The notes beneath the pieces were generated by a model that saw only the letters and a list, made by a program, of their open reading frames with translations, did not search any database and was not told the DNA's origin. A DNA stretch of 64,000 bases from positions 1,612,001 through 1,676,000 of the forward strand of contig JAPEIS010000012.1 of NCBI GenBank assembly GCA_029531795.1. The letters run 5' to 3'. The DNA comes from Sclerotinia nivalis (Eukaryota; Ascomycota; Leotiomycetes; Helotiales; Sclerotiniaceae). Both the position numbers and the translations under genes were made by a program. How positions within the stretch are numbered: position 1 is the stretch's first letter; the number at the start of each line of letters is the position of its first letter. Below, piece after piece: positions 1 through 12,475 of this stretch.

Positions 1-1621
1 ATTTTCCATTCTAGGTATCTTCTCTTAATGGTTATCTGAATAGGGTGTTATGTTTCACGAACAATACATGAATAAATATCGTTTCCGTGTATCCTCCAAC
101 ATTTCAAAGAGCTTGTTTCATTTCTCCCTCTCTAAGTCCACCAGACCCACTTACCCCTCTACAATTCAGCCTCAGACCCCTCATCTCACCTCATCACCCT
201 GCGTTCTAAACGAAAAAAGAATTTATCATGCATGAGTCCCTTGTATCTTCTAACCTTTACCGCACGATTGTCCACCACACTTTTACCTCTTCCGAACTAA
301 GTCTTACAAGTCTCTCAATTCACCATGCATCTATCCATCTTTTTCTCCAGACACTCATACGCAGTATTTGCATTAGTATATTCCGTATTCAATACAAGCT
401 TGTACAGCTTTATAGTGTAATGATTGAAATTCCCCTCAATATCTTTCTCCTATATAATATTGTATTCCATACATCCCATTGAAAGTTTCGATTCTTGGGA
501 GAAATATTAAATAGCCACTGCAATATTCAGAATACTAGAATTCTGTTTACTCGAGTAAAATACCCCAAATTCCTGATAGGTGATATGATGTATTGCAACT
601 CGTTTCTAGATCCAAAGTGCTTCTGCAATAGGTATTAATAGCTTAAGTATATACTTTGGCGGTTATATTTCGCATGATGTTTATATGTATTAGATTGTAG
701 AATATCCATTGTAATATATATAGCCCTCTAGCTAGCTGTACTTGTATGTATTCTTATAAGAGTTATAAACATCTCAATATTGTAACGATTCTGGCTGGCA
801 TTGATGCTTCAGGACGCCACTGCTCTGGGCAGGGCTTTTCATTCGCTTAAGTTTTTGATCTCCTCCGCGGGAACTATAAAAGGTTCAACTCTATTATGTA
901 TTATACAATAGTTTGTTATTCTCTAGTATAAATAAATTAATTCTTTATTATGCCTTGAATTAGTTCATCGTCACAAATATCAATCATGATTTACTATTTT
1001 ATTGGTATACTAATGCAAATTGAAACATAACTCAGATGTTATACTATCCCCCTCGTAAACATTTCTCACTAGTCTTTTTACTTTTTGCACTTTTTGTACT
1101 TTTTGCACTTTTTAATGTAAGGTTCTTGGGATATCAATTCAATGTTCATTCATCTATTGTAGAGTAGGATTATTTACTTTGATATTATATTCCATCTTTT
1201 ATTCTATTTCATCTCATCTCATCGCCCTTCATAAGCTAATAAATCCAAACTCGAAACCGTCAGTTCGGGGCCGTCTCCCATCTTATAATATAAGTTTGAA
1301 TTTTTAAGATTATATTATACTTTTATTTATATAAGATTACAAAATATCGAATGTTAAATAAATAAATAAGCTTTTTATTACTTTTCTTTCTATTCGATAA
1401 AGAAGACTTCTGCTCTACTGTATTCCAAAAGTAAAACAAGCCATGGTAATACGGCTATCAATTGATGAACTCCAAACCCCTCGTATATGCGCGCATGTGT
1501 TGTTTCTTCCACACTATCCATGCCGTATTATCCATAAATACCGTTTTCCCAATATCCCACCGCACCATACCATCGCACCAAGAAGATCATCTACTATCTC
1601 TATACCGCATCACCATCTACT
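1..1621. other. AT-rich intergenic stretch, no gene seen
   Basis: No open frame here resembles a protein, and the short frames have no coding character. The sequence is AT-rich with runs of A and T. A small tandem repeat of a 9-10 base unit close to ACTTTTTGC/ACTTTTTGT lies at about 1,073-1,114. The right end is the 3' flank of the permease gene that stops at 1,622. Confidence 0.6.
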
Positions 1622-3327
1622 CTAAATCCCATTGCTAGCACAAGTAAATGCACCACCAAAACTTCCATTATTATAACCATCCACAATACTCTGAACACTT
1701 GTATAAGTACCCGCACTCAAAAACAACAAGCCGATCAAGATGATCAACACATTGAAACTCAATCCCACCTTACTCGTCTTTCCCATCCATCCTTCTCCGT
1801 AATCTACACGTCTCATTCTAATATATGCTACACCCCAGAAGATGAATCCGAAAAAGGAATCGAAGAGTGAAGACATCAGAGATAGGAGATCGGAGAAGAA
1901 AGGAATTACTTCGGCAATGATGAAGGCACCAATCCAAGTTATAGCCAAGATCAAAATCCAAACAGACCAACCGGTGACGGTATGATCAGTAAGATGACGT
2001 TTGTTATTGTGGAAGACGCGAAGGAGGATAAAGCGGCCGGAGACGGAAGCGTAGAGAACGCCAAGGAAAATGAGAGTTGGGACCATGAAGGAGAAAGAAA
2101 TATCAACGTAGAGTTTCTTTCCTAGAGATCCAAAGGCTGGAGCTGTCATGTATTGGTTTCCGGTAAATGCGTAAATAATTGCACCAACTAAACTGAACAC
2201 AATGACTTCGGCGATGGTAACAGCCCAAAGAGCTTTAGGGAAATCGGCAGGATTTTTCATCTCGGACATGAAAGAAGGGATGGTGATTTGACCGATAAAT
2301 GTGTAGGAGATATTGAGGAAGGCGTTGAAACCGTTTACGAATGTTACACCTTTGACTGGTATCGCGGTAACAATTGGGGCGCCTCCGAAAAGACCTGTGG
2401 CTGGGATGATGGAGGTAGGATCGGGATTGTAACCGAGAGGGTGACCTTCAATTCCGGCGAAGATAGTGGCGAGCATAACGGAGATGAAGGTGAAGACTGC
2501 GGAAATGGTGGCTAACCAGGATAGAGCACTGAAGGTTCTTGGGACAGAACAAACCCAGCAAATGACAGCGGCAACAACGGCGAACACTACTGTACATTGA
2601 CTGTGATTGGTGACAGTATTCAAGTATTTTGCAGTAGTTAAAACATGAAGTCCCTGATTTGATTAGTAGTTGTAAAAGAAGGAATGTGATAATTCATACC
2701 TGAATAAAGGTATTGTTCAAAAGAAACATAACAGCAGTAGCATGCCATGCCCATCTTCCACCGAAGAGCATTTGTCCAACATCACAAACGTCTCTAAGTT
2801 CAGGATGACGTAAACAAAATTCCCATAAAACGAGAGATGTATATAGGACCAAGAATGCAACAACAGCAGTTAAAATGAGACCTGGTACGAGTCCCAAGAC
2901 CGAGTAAGACCATGGAAATGACATAATTGCCAAACAGATATATTCTGAGAATAGAAGAGCAGCAGTCTATTATGCGTTAGCGGTCATACGAAGAATAATA
3001 ATGTTGTGTGACCTTTTGCCAACTGCAACTACGATATTTGATCGCAGAACCCTCCTCGGCTTGAATCTGCTTGTTCAAAAGTTCATTTCCACTGTCACTG
3101 CTGATACTTGATGCGTCGGCATCCATACGAAGATGTGGCAAAACGGGACCAATTCTTGGACCAATTTTCACGGGACCAAATCCCCATGTACTGAGCCAAC
3201 TGAGTTTCTTGTATTCGGATCTAGGAGCTTGGTCTTCGCTGCTATCTTCTTGTCTAGATTTGTCGTTGACATCATTTTTTGAGTTGTTTTCTGAAGACAT
3301 GACGGGGGGTTCTTGGTTTATCGCCAT
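1622..3327 (-). CDS. AAAP-family amino-acid permease (3 exons)
   Basis: Predicted integral membrane transporter that moves amino acids across the plasma or vacuolar membrane, of the amino acid/auxin permease (AAAP, Aa_trans) family; close in type to fungal neutral amino-acid permeases such as Neurospora MTR. Exons on the minus strand are 3327-3013, 2966-2700 and 2653-1622, giving 537 residues. Intron 1 (46 bp) has the branch site GCTAAC and intron 2 (46 bp) has CTACTAATC; both joins keep the frame. Residues 1 to about 103 are hydrophilic and Ser/Lys-rich (cytosolic tail). About 11 hydrophobic segments follow, beginning with the stretch containing LFSEYICLAIMSFPW. The conserved inner region contains SYTFIGQITIPSFMSEM, typical of the family. 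The ATG at 3327 was chosen as the most upstream one; a second Met lies at residue 10. Substrate cannot be read from sequence. It looks intact. Confidence 0.9.
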
Positions 3328-6300
3328 TTTCGCGATGGAAAACTGTGTAATTAGGTCAGAATCATATATCTTATGAATTTATAACAGAATATTCAGCGAA
3401 AAAGGAGGAACATGGCGCAATAGTTGCACAATTTCGCAAGTAGGTATTGCGCAATGATGTGAAATGAGAACTTACTGGACTATTGGTAAATAGTGAATTG
3501 GGTGAATTGTAATAATGCGCACAATCCTCATTAATGGCGGTATTGATTGATTTTTGATCGTAGTGATCAGATAGAAGTGCGCAACATAAACTTGTTTCTC
3601 GTATATAGACTATTGAGTATTGAAGTTGAAATCTTTGGTTGGACAAGTGAAGAAGTACAGAATTCCTCCTGTATTATAAAAGAAAAGAAAGAAAGAAAAA
3701 AGTACTGCCCTCATTCTACGTCAGTATGCGAGAAACTAAGAGGAACTGTTTATTATAGCTCGAGAGTAGAGAGGAAACATTCTACTTAGATAACTTATCG
3801 AGCTACTGGGTCCATCCCCCGCCTGGGGCCCTACTTGGCCCTACTTGGCCCTACTTTAAGTTCAGGGTTTAGAATCTTGGAATGGGATAAGGGGGATTGG
3901 ATGAAGAGAAGTGCGTGTGGATATCTGACTTGCATATTCGAGTTACTAATCCTTCCATTCTTCCCCGTTTTTAGTATTAGTTCAAATCCCGTACGAATGG
4001 TTTCCTGTCCTGTAACTTCCAAATCGAACTCCATCTTTTCCATTGCACTGACTATTTCGAGTCATTGGCATCATATTTAGACCTCGTGTGTTTGACATGC
4101 TTTTTATGGTGATATGTTCATCAGCCTTTTTGTGGAGGAGTTCATAGTTCATGCGGTACGATATCAGATGCCCCGCATTATTAGTCTCCAAAAGATGAGA
4201 TAAGCTCAGATGGCTTTCTTAGGCATATCTTTGCCGGCGAAAACAAGAGACATTTCCAAGAAACCTTCATGTAAAAGAAATAGCTTTTTTCAATCACAAT
4301 TCAACTTGGGAACAAACCCTTTAGTAAATCCTTCTCACAATCCTAGAACGGGCGGGAACAGTATTTGGAAAAAGCCCATCTTTCGAGTGGGTATAGAAAC
4401 CTGGTTGGCCGGGGACTTCTAAGATGAGAGGATGATCCACTATAAATGACGAAATAGCCACAATTAATCTCGACATCACTATCACGTGACTGAACGCACT
4501 TTTCTCATTTGAGCTTAGCAACATCGGTGGTTCCGAAAAACTTGCGAAATTTTGTTTGCCTTCACTTCATTCGGTCTTCACTATTTGGTGAAACTATGGA
4601 CTGGACCTTCGATAAACCAATTATTGAAGTTTCTGCAATTGATATGGTTTAAGGTTATTGGAAGCAGTAAGTCACCAATTTCGGATTGGAGGCGACTCGG
4701 ACGACGGGCGATCGAAAATCTCTGCCTTGCGCATCGACGGGCGTCCAGCCGGTTTTCACAGCACATCATTTTCAAACCAGCCTGGTTTGACATATCTACG
4801 ACAGTAATAGTCATATTGTCGAGGCATCTTCTCTCGAATACGCTTTCGCTCTCCCCTTCATTTCCTATATCACTTGATATTATCACGTTACTCAAATGTT
4901 CCACCTTAAGCCAGTGCTTTCCAGAAATCATTTGCAACGCTCAAGCCTTCAAATGTCCCATGACATCTTGAGATTCTGCTTGGTGAAGAAGAGCCGCTGA
5001 ATGTTCACTTGAACCACTATTTTTGCTATCCAGAAGTTTGCTATTGTATCTATGATCAGAGGTTTGGAAAATTGATTGCTCTCGTCTTTATATGGTTGAT
5101 CGTTTTGCGGAGAATGGAGAATGTAGAATGATTCGACATACCTCAAGTGAGGCTATGATTGTGAGGTTGGTGGCGCAATATGTCTTGGAAAGCATTGACA
5201 ATTCGCGGCAGAAATACCTTTGCAGCTTGAGTATTTATTGCAATACTTCCTCGACTATTTGTGAAATCCATATTCAATAATCATAGTCGTCCTTTGCTGG
5301 TTGTCGCTGTCTTATGTGTTCCTTGTTTGATGTATCGAATTGCTACTAGAAGATCTCATGTTTACTAGCGGGCCTCAGGATGGCAACCCATTATTTCGAC
5401 AATGTCGACGCATGCTCGCTTACCGATATATTTTCAAATACTACCGCTTCCCTTGTCAAATGGTGGTATTGACAAATCGACAATCTGGCTTAATGGTCAG
5501 ACACAACAACTCGAGGTGCGGGTGGTATCTTTGTGGGGAGCATTCGATCCCTTCGGAGTCAGGGATACCACTAATAAGGTCAGCAGAGATTAGCGCGCCA
5601 TCAGGCGCGTGAACTCTTTTGCTATTTTATATATTGGGTATATTTTTGTCCTTCAATAGTGGGGCTCTCTACGTAGGTAATGAGACGGAGAAAGCGAGGG
5701 TTTGCTTGGATGGGGAATATTCACCTCCTCGCCAAATTCGAAAACTACACTTAAATATAAACACGAGGGTGGTTCGCTGGCCGACCGCCTTTAAGCTTCA
5801 AAGTCGGACAACAATGAATTGTCATATGAGTGGCAGAAAGCTTTGCACAATCGCATTCTACATCCAGAAATTGAGATGTAGAAAAGAATAAATTTTGACC
5901 CTGTTCACATGCACATCCTTCACAAGCGGCGTTTGGACGTCAGCGTATAATAATGATGGCAATATTTACTACGTGACAATGAGCTGGCCATTTAAACAAC
6001 AACAACAACCCACTTGCGTAATATTCTGAGACCATCGCTTCCAGCAAATAATTAGACTGCTTTGACTTTTTGTATTATGGATACCTTCACAACGGCACTC
6101 GAGTTTTGACTGCACACAATTGACCTTAGTTCCTCCCGACAAAGATTGATCGTACAATAATGCAAAATGGTGCTGGTCATTCTATATCTAGTCCTGCGAG
6201 ACGAGGAAACATCAGGATGGTGCTGGATGGTAGAACTGCCTTTAATAGCGGGAAGCCAGGGTATGGATGGCTTACGGTAGGATATGTCAACTCCTCCCTG

Positions 6301-9140
6301 TTCTTATATATAATTATGCATGTGCTGTTATTTTCCTTTTTCTTGCTCCCGTAGCATGTTGTTCTTGCTGTCAATATTGTTAAATATCAAGACGGTAATT
6401 TACCACCTTCCATTGCTTTGATTCGCTATTGTCTTCTCCAAATTATTCCAATGCATATATAGATGGACAATCACTGTGTGTGAGCATCAAGAAGACACCT
6501 TGCAAGAGATGCCATTTTTATTTATTAGCTTACTCGTTCTCTCATTGCTACTTATTTCTAGCTTTTTATACCACTATGTGGAAGCATCTCCGTTTAGCAG
6601 AAACAGTGGAGCTTAATGCATTCCTGATTGGCTGCGGGAGTCTCAATAGTATCGTTACTGTAGAGTATATATAAATACTTCGGAATTAGAAGTCGTGATG
6701 GGCAAACATTATTACTACGCGGTCCTGGGGAAAATGTGGGGGGATGGAATTGTGGTCATGAAAGCTTGGAAAGATATTCTCTTCTCCATTCTTCCCTACA
6801 AAGCAGAGCTAGGCTAGGAAGGGTTTGAATCTACAGAGTCGAAAAGTCATGCTCGAATTTAGGTTTTAGTCGTTGGTTAATAATAAGATCTTACATTCAT
6901 CATTAACGTGAGCCTTTATTGCTATTCTGCTTCTCGCCGCTATCATTCTCTCCCAATCCGTACTATTGATTCCCTGCTATTCCTTTCGCAATTTTTCTGG
7001 ACTTCCGAAACTAAAATGAATTGATGTATAGTTTCCACATCAAAGATAAACTCCTGATGATATTTGTCTCTATGCTACTTCGTGAGGTCATTATATACGA
7101 GGTTTAAAGATTGTACTTGTACTTATACAGGGATAGGTTTTTAACGTTTTATTGTACAGGATTTCTGGAGTTAGCTATGGAGTGGTGAATTGGAGAGTAA
7201 TTAGAATGTGGATAATAAAATGAAATGAGTGCGATATAATATATTTATAGTAGAACTTTATCTAAGCATTCAGATTTTAGAAAATCTAAGTCATCGATTT
7301 ATTGATTCATTTTCTTTTGGTATAAAAATCCCCTCAATTCCCTTACCAAAAACTACAAAATCAGTTTGAATTTGCAGAGATTGTGAATAGGTGCCGAAAT
7401 ATCAAGTGTATCAAACGGGGCAAACCTCCAAGGAAATTCTCGCAAGCTGGATCTCATTAACCATGGATGTACAATAGAACCAATGGTTAATGGTAGGTAG
7501 GTAGATTGGTGTGTCGTTGTCCTTGCTTTTACCATTCATTTTCTGCTCATTGTTGCTTATTTATATATAAATACTAATGTGTGCTGTGGCTGATACTAAT
7601 TAGTTGATCCATCACAACTAGCTTTAGATTTCATTCCCATCCAAGCCCTTCTCACTTCCACACCAACCTTTCCCGCCTAGGCATTATTACCCCCCTTCCT
7701 TTCAAATACAATATCTTCAAAAATTCCTATCCTCTTTTGTTTTTTTTTGCTTCATGAATCAAAGATTTTGGTGCTTGAACTGGTTCGGAGAGGAGGTTTT
7801 TTATATTTCGTGCGTTGGGAAATAAGGGTTAGGTTGGGATTGGAAAGTAGAGTACTATCGCAATTATATGGGGCGGGAGGGAGATGGTAGTTCATATTCA
7901 GCCATACTGATGGCCTTGATTGGTGTATAAACTCACAGGTACAGTGTCTCACTTCATCATCATACCAATACGAAGATTGAGCTAGAAGAAAATGAGAAGT
8001 AGCTAGAAGTACCTCAATTTCATGAGGTTCGAGATGCCCTTAGTGCGAGGGGTATCCGGTATATTCGTCGTTTTTTTGGACGCGGTTGCTTTGCTGTTGT
8101 GCCGTCTTGTTTGCTATTTTTGTCGCTGATGTATTTGCAAAATGACAGAGTACTATCGTTTGGTTTTGTTAGTATCTCTTAACATGTTATCTCTTATAAG
8201 CTATCGACATCGTCTCGACTTAAGATTTTCCTCTGCCCTCTCGGTTCTATGCTACTTCCCCACGGTCTGCAAATTCCTGATACGAGTCATTTCTTTCGTT
8301 GACTCCCGTTTCTTTTTGAGTACTCTCACATTCACTCCCTTTTTACGCACTAATATCTCTCAACATCACATGATACATCTTATTTATCCTCTCCCCTCTC
8401 ACCCTCTCAGCCACATCCTAACCCCGCTCTGAAGCCAAATATCACCTATTTCCTCCAGAAATTTTCCATGACCATAAGTACTAAGCACACGTTATTTTCT
8501 TAGCAAGGCATGTTGAGAAATATGTTCAATTACGATTTACAGAAAATAAATAGAGAGAATGTTGATATAGTTGCTCGGATAACGGGATATTGGAGGAAGG
8601 GGCTTGGAGAGGTAAATGGGGGATGAAAGGGGTTTTGATGGTGCGTTGATAGGAGTCGTAGAGCAAGAATTAAGTGATCTTGGGCGGAATTGATCATGAG
8701 TTACAAGGCTCCATGCTAGTTCGATTATTCCATACATACTCATCAGCACAGTAGGTATATCTCGCCCCGCTTATGCATTCACTAGATACATACCCAGAGC
8801 GGAATAATCAGTCGAACGGGCGGAGCGTTGTGGTTTGACACTTACTTAAGGACAGTCAACGAGAAGAAATGAAGTAGACTGCGCACTTGACATCTCATAA
8901 TCAAAATTTCAAGTGCCTTGTTTCTGTCTGCTTTTTCTTAAAATGCATGCACATGGGGTTGGGGGCCGCGGGGGATAGATATCTTTCGAAGCAATACAAC
9001 TATTGTTAGGCGGCTTCGTATAAGGAAATGGAGATTCTCATCAGATGTTATAAAGTCTGAATAAACGGCAGCAAAACCTTATGCGATGAGATGATCTACA
9101 TCTCGTTTTCAATTCATTTGGTACTGCCGTTGCCAGTGAA
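3328..9140. other. Gene-poor stretch without a recognisable gene
   Basis: I see no convincing gene on either strand. Short frames occur in all phases with no family resemblance. A 10-base direct repeat, TTGGCCCTAC, occurs about three times at 3,826-3,854. One fragment at about 5,402-5,593 (+) reads like a decayed protein (it includes WLNGQTQQLEVRVVSLWG and FDPFGVRDTTNKVSRD) but I cannot name it. From about 6.7 to 9.1 kb the DNA is AT-rich with no coding signal. Confidence 0.5.
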
Positions 9141-9911
9141 TATATATAGCCTCTTAGCTCCTGTCCGTTTGAGTCTATCTTCCGGTGTAATTATCTTTAG
9201 ATTTACATGAGTTTACAGAAACAATTGCTCTAACTGATACAGAAGTAACTTAAAAGTATTTTCTAGGTGAATATCTCCAACTTCAAACTCCCTGAATTTC
9301 TATAGAGATTGAAGTCGTTGACGTAGGTTTCTTGCTAAATTATAAACGTCATTGCCAAAGATTTTGCTTGGTGGGGGAGATGTGCATTGCAGTTTGCACC
9401 TCAATATCCAAGAATCGTTCAACATCATACGTTATAACTCAGTAATACAATGAAAGGAGTAGTGGCTAGCGATATATTATCACACAAACGTTTTCAGAAT
9501 ATGATAGGTATGATAAAACGATGATGAGAACTGAATACGTGAAAGATTATTATCGAAGACTTTGTATGTTTGCCGTCATTCCGATGTTCTGCAATTGGTG
9601 TAATCGCCGAGTATTCCTGCTGATACAAGTTCATTAGGGGCCCATGGAAAGAACAATTTGCTAGGTGTACTAGAAAAGACACATACATTGAAACCCTGCG
9701 TTGTAAAGTTTTCTTCATTTCCAACGGAGGAAGAAGGCTTTATATTGTCTTCTATGTGGTCATCTTTTCGGGATTTATCTCGAGCCTTATGTGCACTAGC
9801 GATCCGTCTGGGAGTGCGCAGAACTTAGAAAAATGCGTATTGTGCGTCGATGTCTTACTCTAGCCAATCATACACAGCCCAAAATTCTGGATGCAGCGAA
9901 AATTTCGAATC

Positions 9912-9923
9912 CCAGTATAAAAC
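9912..9923 (-). promoter_or_regulatory. TATA-like box of the array unit split by the LINE
   Basis: On the minus strand this reads AAGTTTTATACTGG. It lies about 185 bp from the AT-rich block near 12,560 once the 2,457 bp of LINE plus one target copy are removed, and about 175 bp from the next box near 9,740, which matches the spacing in the other units. A promoter role is inferred only from the TATA resemblance and the position. Confidence 0.3.
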
Positions 9924-10003
9924 TTGGAGTACTCGCGAGGAGAGTCCTATCAAATATACATTAAGATTTCTGCTATTGGAAATCAGGATATGGCACTAGA
10001 AAC

Positions 10004-10018
10004 TAGTAGTAGCTGCAG
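10004..10018 (+). repeat. Target site duplication, left copy
   Basis: The 15-mer TAGTAGTAGCTGCAG here is repeated exactly at 12,461-12,475. The bases on either side differ (C before and A after here; A before and C after at the other copy). This fixes the limits of the inserted LINE. Confidence 0.92.
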
Positions 10019-10019
10019 A

Positions 10020-12116
10020 GCCTTCGATTATGTATCCAAGAATCGACTCTTAGATATCTGCAAGAACCTCAATCTTCCAATTAGTCTTATTGCGTGGATA
10101 TCGTCATTTCTGGAAGAAAGGCTACTCAAACTGTCATTTGACAATCAGATCGAAACCTTCAAACCAATCAATACTGGAATCCCTCAAGGAAGCCCCATAT
10201 CACCAATTCTTTTCCTGATCTATATCCGAGATCTTTTTCAATCGAATTCGGTTGAATATCTTTCTTATATTGATGATATAGCCTTGATCACTCATTCTTC
10301 AAATTGGAAAAAGAATATCGTTTCCCTTGAAAGAGCAGCGAAGCAAATCTATGCTCTGGGTGAGAAAAACGCCATTCAATTCGATTTAGCAAAAACGGAG
10401 CTAATGCACTTCTCCACTTCCAAATATACAAAAGAGGCTTCAATCAAGCTCCCAAATTCTGAGATTGTACAACCCTCATTACTAGTTAGATGGCTAGGTA
10501 TTTGGTTCGATCCCGGCCTCAATTTCAAGCAACATATCACAATCCGAGCTACTCAAGCTAAGGCATCCTTCTACCGAATGGCCAGATTAGCCAATACTGA
10601 GAAAGGACTTAGTCCCAAAGCTTTAAGGCAACTCTATATAGCATGTGTTACCAGTATAGCTGATTACGGATCAATCATTTGGTGGAAAGATCAAGTCCAA
10701 TTCAAAAAGATTCTTCAATTACTTCAGAATCTCGCTCTACGAAAGATACTAGGAGTATTCAAAACTTCCCCAATAAAACCAATGGAAGCGGAAGCTGCTT
10801 TGTGCCCTCCGGAAATCAGATTAAATGCTGGAATCAGACAATATGCTTTCAGACTATTGAAAATCTCACCTTCCCACCCTGTTAATCTAGTTTCCAAAAG
10901 ATTAATTGCCGAAAAAGGAGATCAAAGCTCGATAATAACCCCTCGAAGAAAACTACCTAAACCTACTCAGCTTGAGAAGATCACGAATTCAATCGAAGAA
11001 GATGTCGATCCTTTGACTCTAGAGAAAATCGATCATTTTCACTTCCCTCCTTGGAAAAGGGATACTCCATACAAAATCAATATCAGCAAGCTAACAAAGG
11101 AGGATGCTGCAATTGCCCATAACCTTGCATTCAAATACAGATGCAAGAATACCATTACAATATATACTGATGCCTCATCCACTTTGGATGGAATCGGAAT
11201 TGGAATCGGGATTGCAGTTATTCTGTCGAATGGTCAGGTTTCACATCAGGAAACCATCAATATTGGGGTGAATCAGCTTGTCTATAATGGTGAACTTCTT
11301 GGAGTTACTAGAGCAATCGAATATGCTAGCTCCATTGCTCAACCAAACGAAAAATTCAAAATCTACTCAGACAATCAAGCCGGATTATACCGATTGAAAA
11401 CACCCTCTGATGCTCCTGGCCAGATATGCCAAATTAGAGCAATCAAGGCCACAGAAACTCTCCTTAGAAAAGGAGCTGAAATCTCCCTTAATTGGGTTCC
11501 AGGGCATACCTCCGTTGAAGGAAACGAATTGGCCGATGCTTTGGCAAAAGAAGCTACAAAACAAAGATCATCATCAAACGAAACCAGCTTTGCTTCATTG
11601 GGAATGGATATCAAAAGGACGAAATCCGAAGAATGGAATACCCTCCTCTATTCATCTAATTCAGCTTATTCGAAAATATACCCTTGGAAGACTAGCTCAA
11701 AGATCGGAATTCCAGAAAACACCAAAAGAAGCTCCATAAGCGCTTTGTTCCAGCTTAAAATCGGTCACGGATATTTCAAATCCTACTTACAACGATTCGG
11801 AATCTCATCAAACGACAAGTGTAGATGTGGAAAGAGAGAATCCCCTGATCATCTTCTTCTCAGCTGTCCTTTATACAAAACAGCTAGAAGAACACTCAAT
11901 AAAGATAACCCTACCTCTCGACTCACCATAAAATACCTATTACATACTAAAATAGGAATCATTAAAACCCTCGAATTCATCGAGGCAACGAAAATAGCCA
12001 CTAGATCGTGGCATCTCACTAGACAACAAGAAGAAAATGAGGCAATCGAAGGGGAGGAAAACGAAGGAGGAATGAGTGAGGAAGAAGAGCGTGATCAATC
12101 CAATCAACCCGGCTAA
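10020..12116 (+). CDS. LINE ORF2 fragment: reverse transcriptase, RNase H, zinc knuckle
   Basis: About 698 codons of retrotransposon polyprotein. The open frame runs upstream into host DNA to 9,924, but element coding begins at AFDYV (RT motif A, first catalytic Asp). Motif B is TGIPQGSPISPILF and the catalytic motif C is YIDD (about 10,266-10,277). An RNase H domain follows near 11,160-11,590: Asp in IYTDAS, Glu in YNGELLGV, Asp in IYSDNQAG, and WVPGHTSVEGNELADAL with the last acidic site. A CCHC-type motif, CRCGKRESPDHLLLSC, lies near 11,820. The C-terminal tail is acidic (Glu-rich). No frameshift or stop interrupts it. It has no start codon of its own because of the truncation, so expression as a protein is unlikely. 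Confidence 0.9.
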   Translation, partial: AFDYVSKNRLLDICKNLNLPISLIAWISSFLEERLLKLSFDNQIETFKPINTGIPQGSPISPILFLIYIRDLFQSNSVEYLSYIDDIALITHSSNWKKNIVSLERAAKQIYALGEKNAIQFDLAKTELMHFSTSKYTKEASIKLPNSEIVQPSLLVRWLGIWFDPGLNFKQHITIRATQAKASFYRMARLANTEKGLSPKALRQLYIACVTSIADYGSIIWWKDQVQFKKILQLLQNLALRKILGVFKTSPIKPMEAEAALCPPEIRLNAGIRQYAFRLLKISPSHPVNLVSKRLIAEKGDQSSIITPRRKLPKPTQLEKITNSIEEDVDPLTLEKIDHFHFPPWKRDTPYKINISKLTKEDAAIAHNLAFKYRCKNTITIYTDASSTLDGIGIGIGIAVILSNGQVSHQETINIGVNQLVYNGELLGVTRAIEYASSIAQPNEKFKIYSDNQAGLYRLKTPSDAPGQICQIRAIKATETLLRKGAEISLNWVPGHTSVEGNELADALAKEATKQRSSSNETSFASLGMDIKRTKSEEWNTLLYSSNSAYSKIYPWKTSSKIGIPENTKRSSISALFQLKIGHGYFKSYLQRFGISSNDKCRCGKRESPDHLLLSCPLYKTARRTLNKDNPTSRLTIKYLLHTKIGIIKTLEFIEATKIATRSWHLTRQQEENEAIEGEENEGGMSEEEERDQSNQPG

Positions 12117-12190
12117 TTTGGTCATTTTGGTCAATGTGGTCAATTTGGTCAAAATGGTCAATCGAATCACGTGATCAATATGGCCAAAAC
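12117..12190 (+). repeat. 10-bp tandem repeat in the LINE 3' end
   Basis: Directly after the ORF stop, TGGTCAA recurs five times about every 10 bp (12,119-12,165), then decays into related forms (GATCAATATGG, CGATCAAC). It sits in the 3' non-coding part of the LINE, where RT recognition signals usually lie; that role is an inference. Confidence 0.75.
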
Positions 12191-12302
12191 GATCAACACA
12201 ATCATTATTTCATTTGTTATATTCCCTTAGTATATATGAGAGTATTTATAAGGCGGGCTTTGTTCCCCAAGATTAGTTTTCACTTCCCCTATTCAAATTA
12301 TA

Positions 12303-12323
12303 GGATGGAGACCGTCTCCATCC
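12303..12323 (+). repeat. 10-bp-arm hairpin in the LINE 3' UTR
   Basis: GGATGGAGAC and its exact reverse complement GTCTCCATCC are separated by one base, giving a possible RNA stem-loop about 140 bp before the element's 3' end. LINE reverse transcriptases often recognise 3' stem-loops; whether this one is used is not known. Confidence 0.7.
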
Positions 12324-12460
12324 ATTCAATCTTGTATTAGCTACGGCCTATTAGGTCAGCATTTCACCATATATCATTTGTTAGGAGCCCTTAAGGCCCC
12401 CAGCCGTCTTAGATAGTCTTAGACTCAGTGTAGACGTTAATTAAATCAATCAATCAATCA

Positions 12461-12475
12461 TAGTAGTAGCTGCAG
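12461..12475 (+). repeat. Target site duplication, right copy
   Basis: Exact copy of the 15-mer at 10,004-10,018, directly after the ATCA tail of the LINE. Confidence 0.92.

Larger units (their letters stand above)
10019..12460 (+). mobile_element. 5'-truncated non-LTR retrotransposon (LINE) with RNase H
   Basis: A 2,442-bp insertion between two perfect 15-bp target duplications. It starts abruptly inside the reverse transcriptase domain at motif A, so the endonuclease and N-terminal parts are missing, as expected from incomplete reverse transcription. It ends in a short ATCA repeat tail (TTAATTAAATCAATCAATCA) instead of poly(A). The RT - RNase H - CCHC order suggests a Tad1-like or I-like fungal LINE; the clade cannot be fixed without a tree. 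The remaining ORF is fully open, so the insertion is probably young. It cannot move on its own without the missing parts. Confidence 0.93.

Noticed and set aside
3960..4000. GTTCAAATCC, like a tRNA B box
   Set aside because: No A box or acceptor stem upstream.
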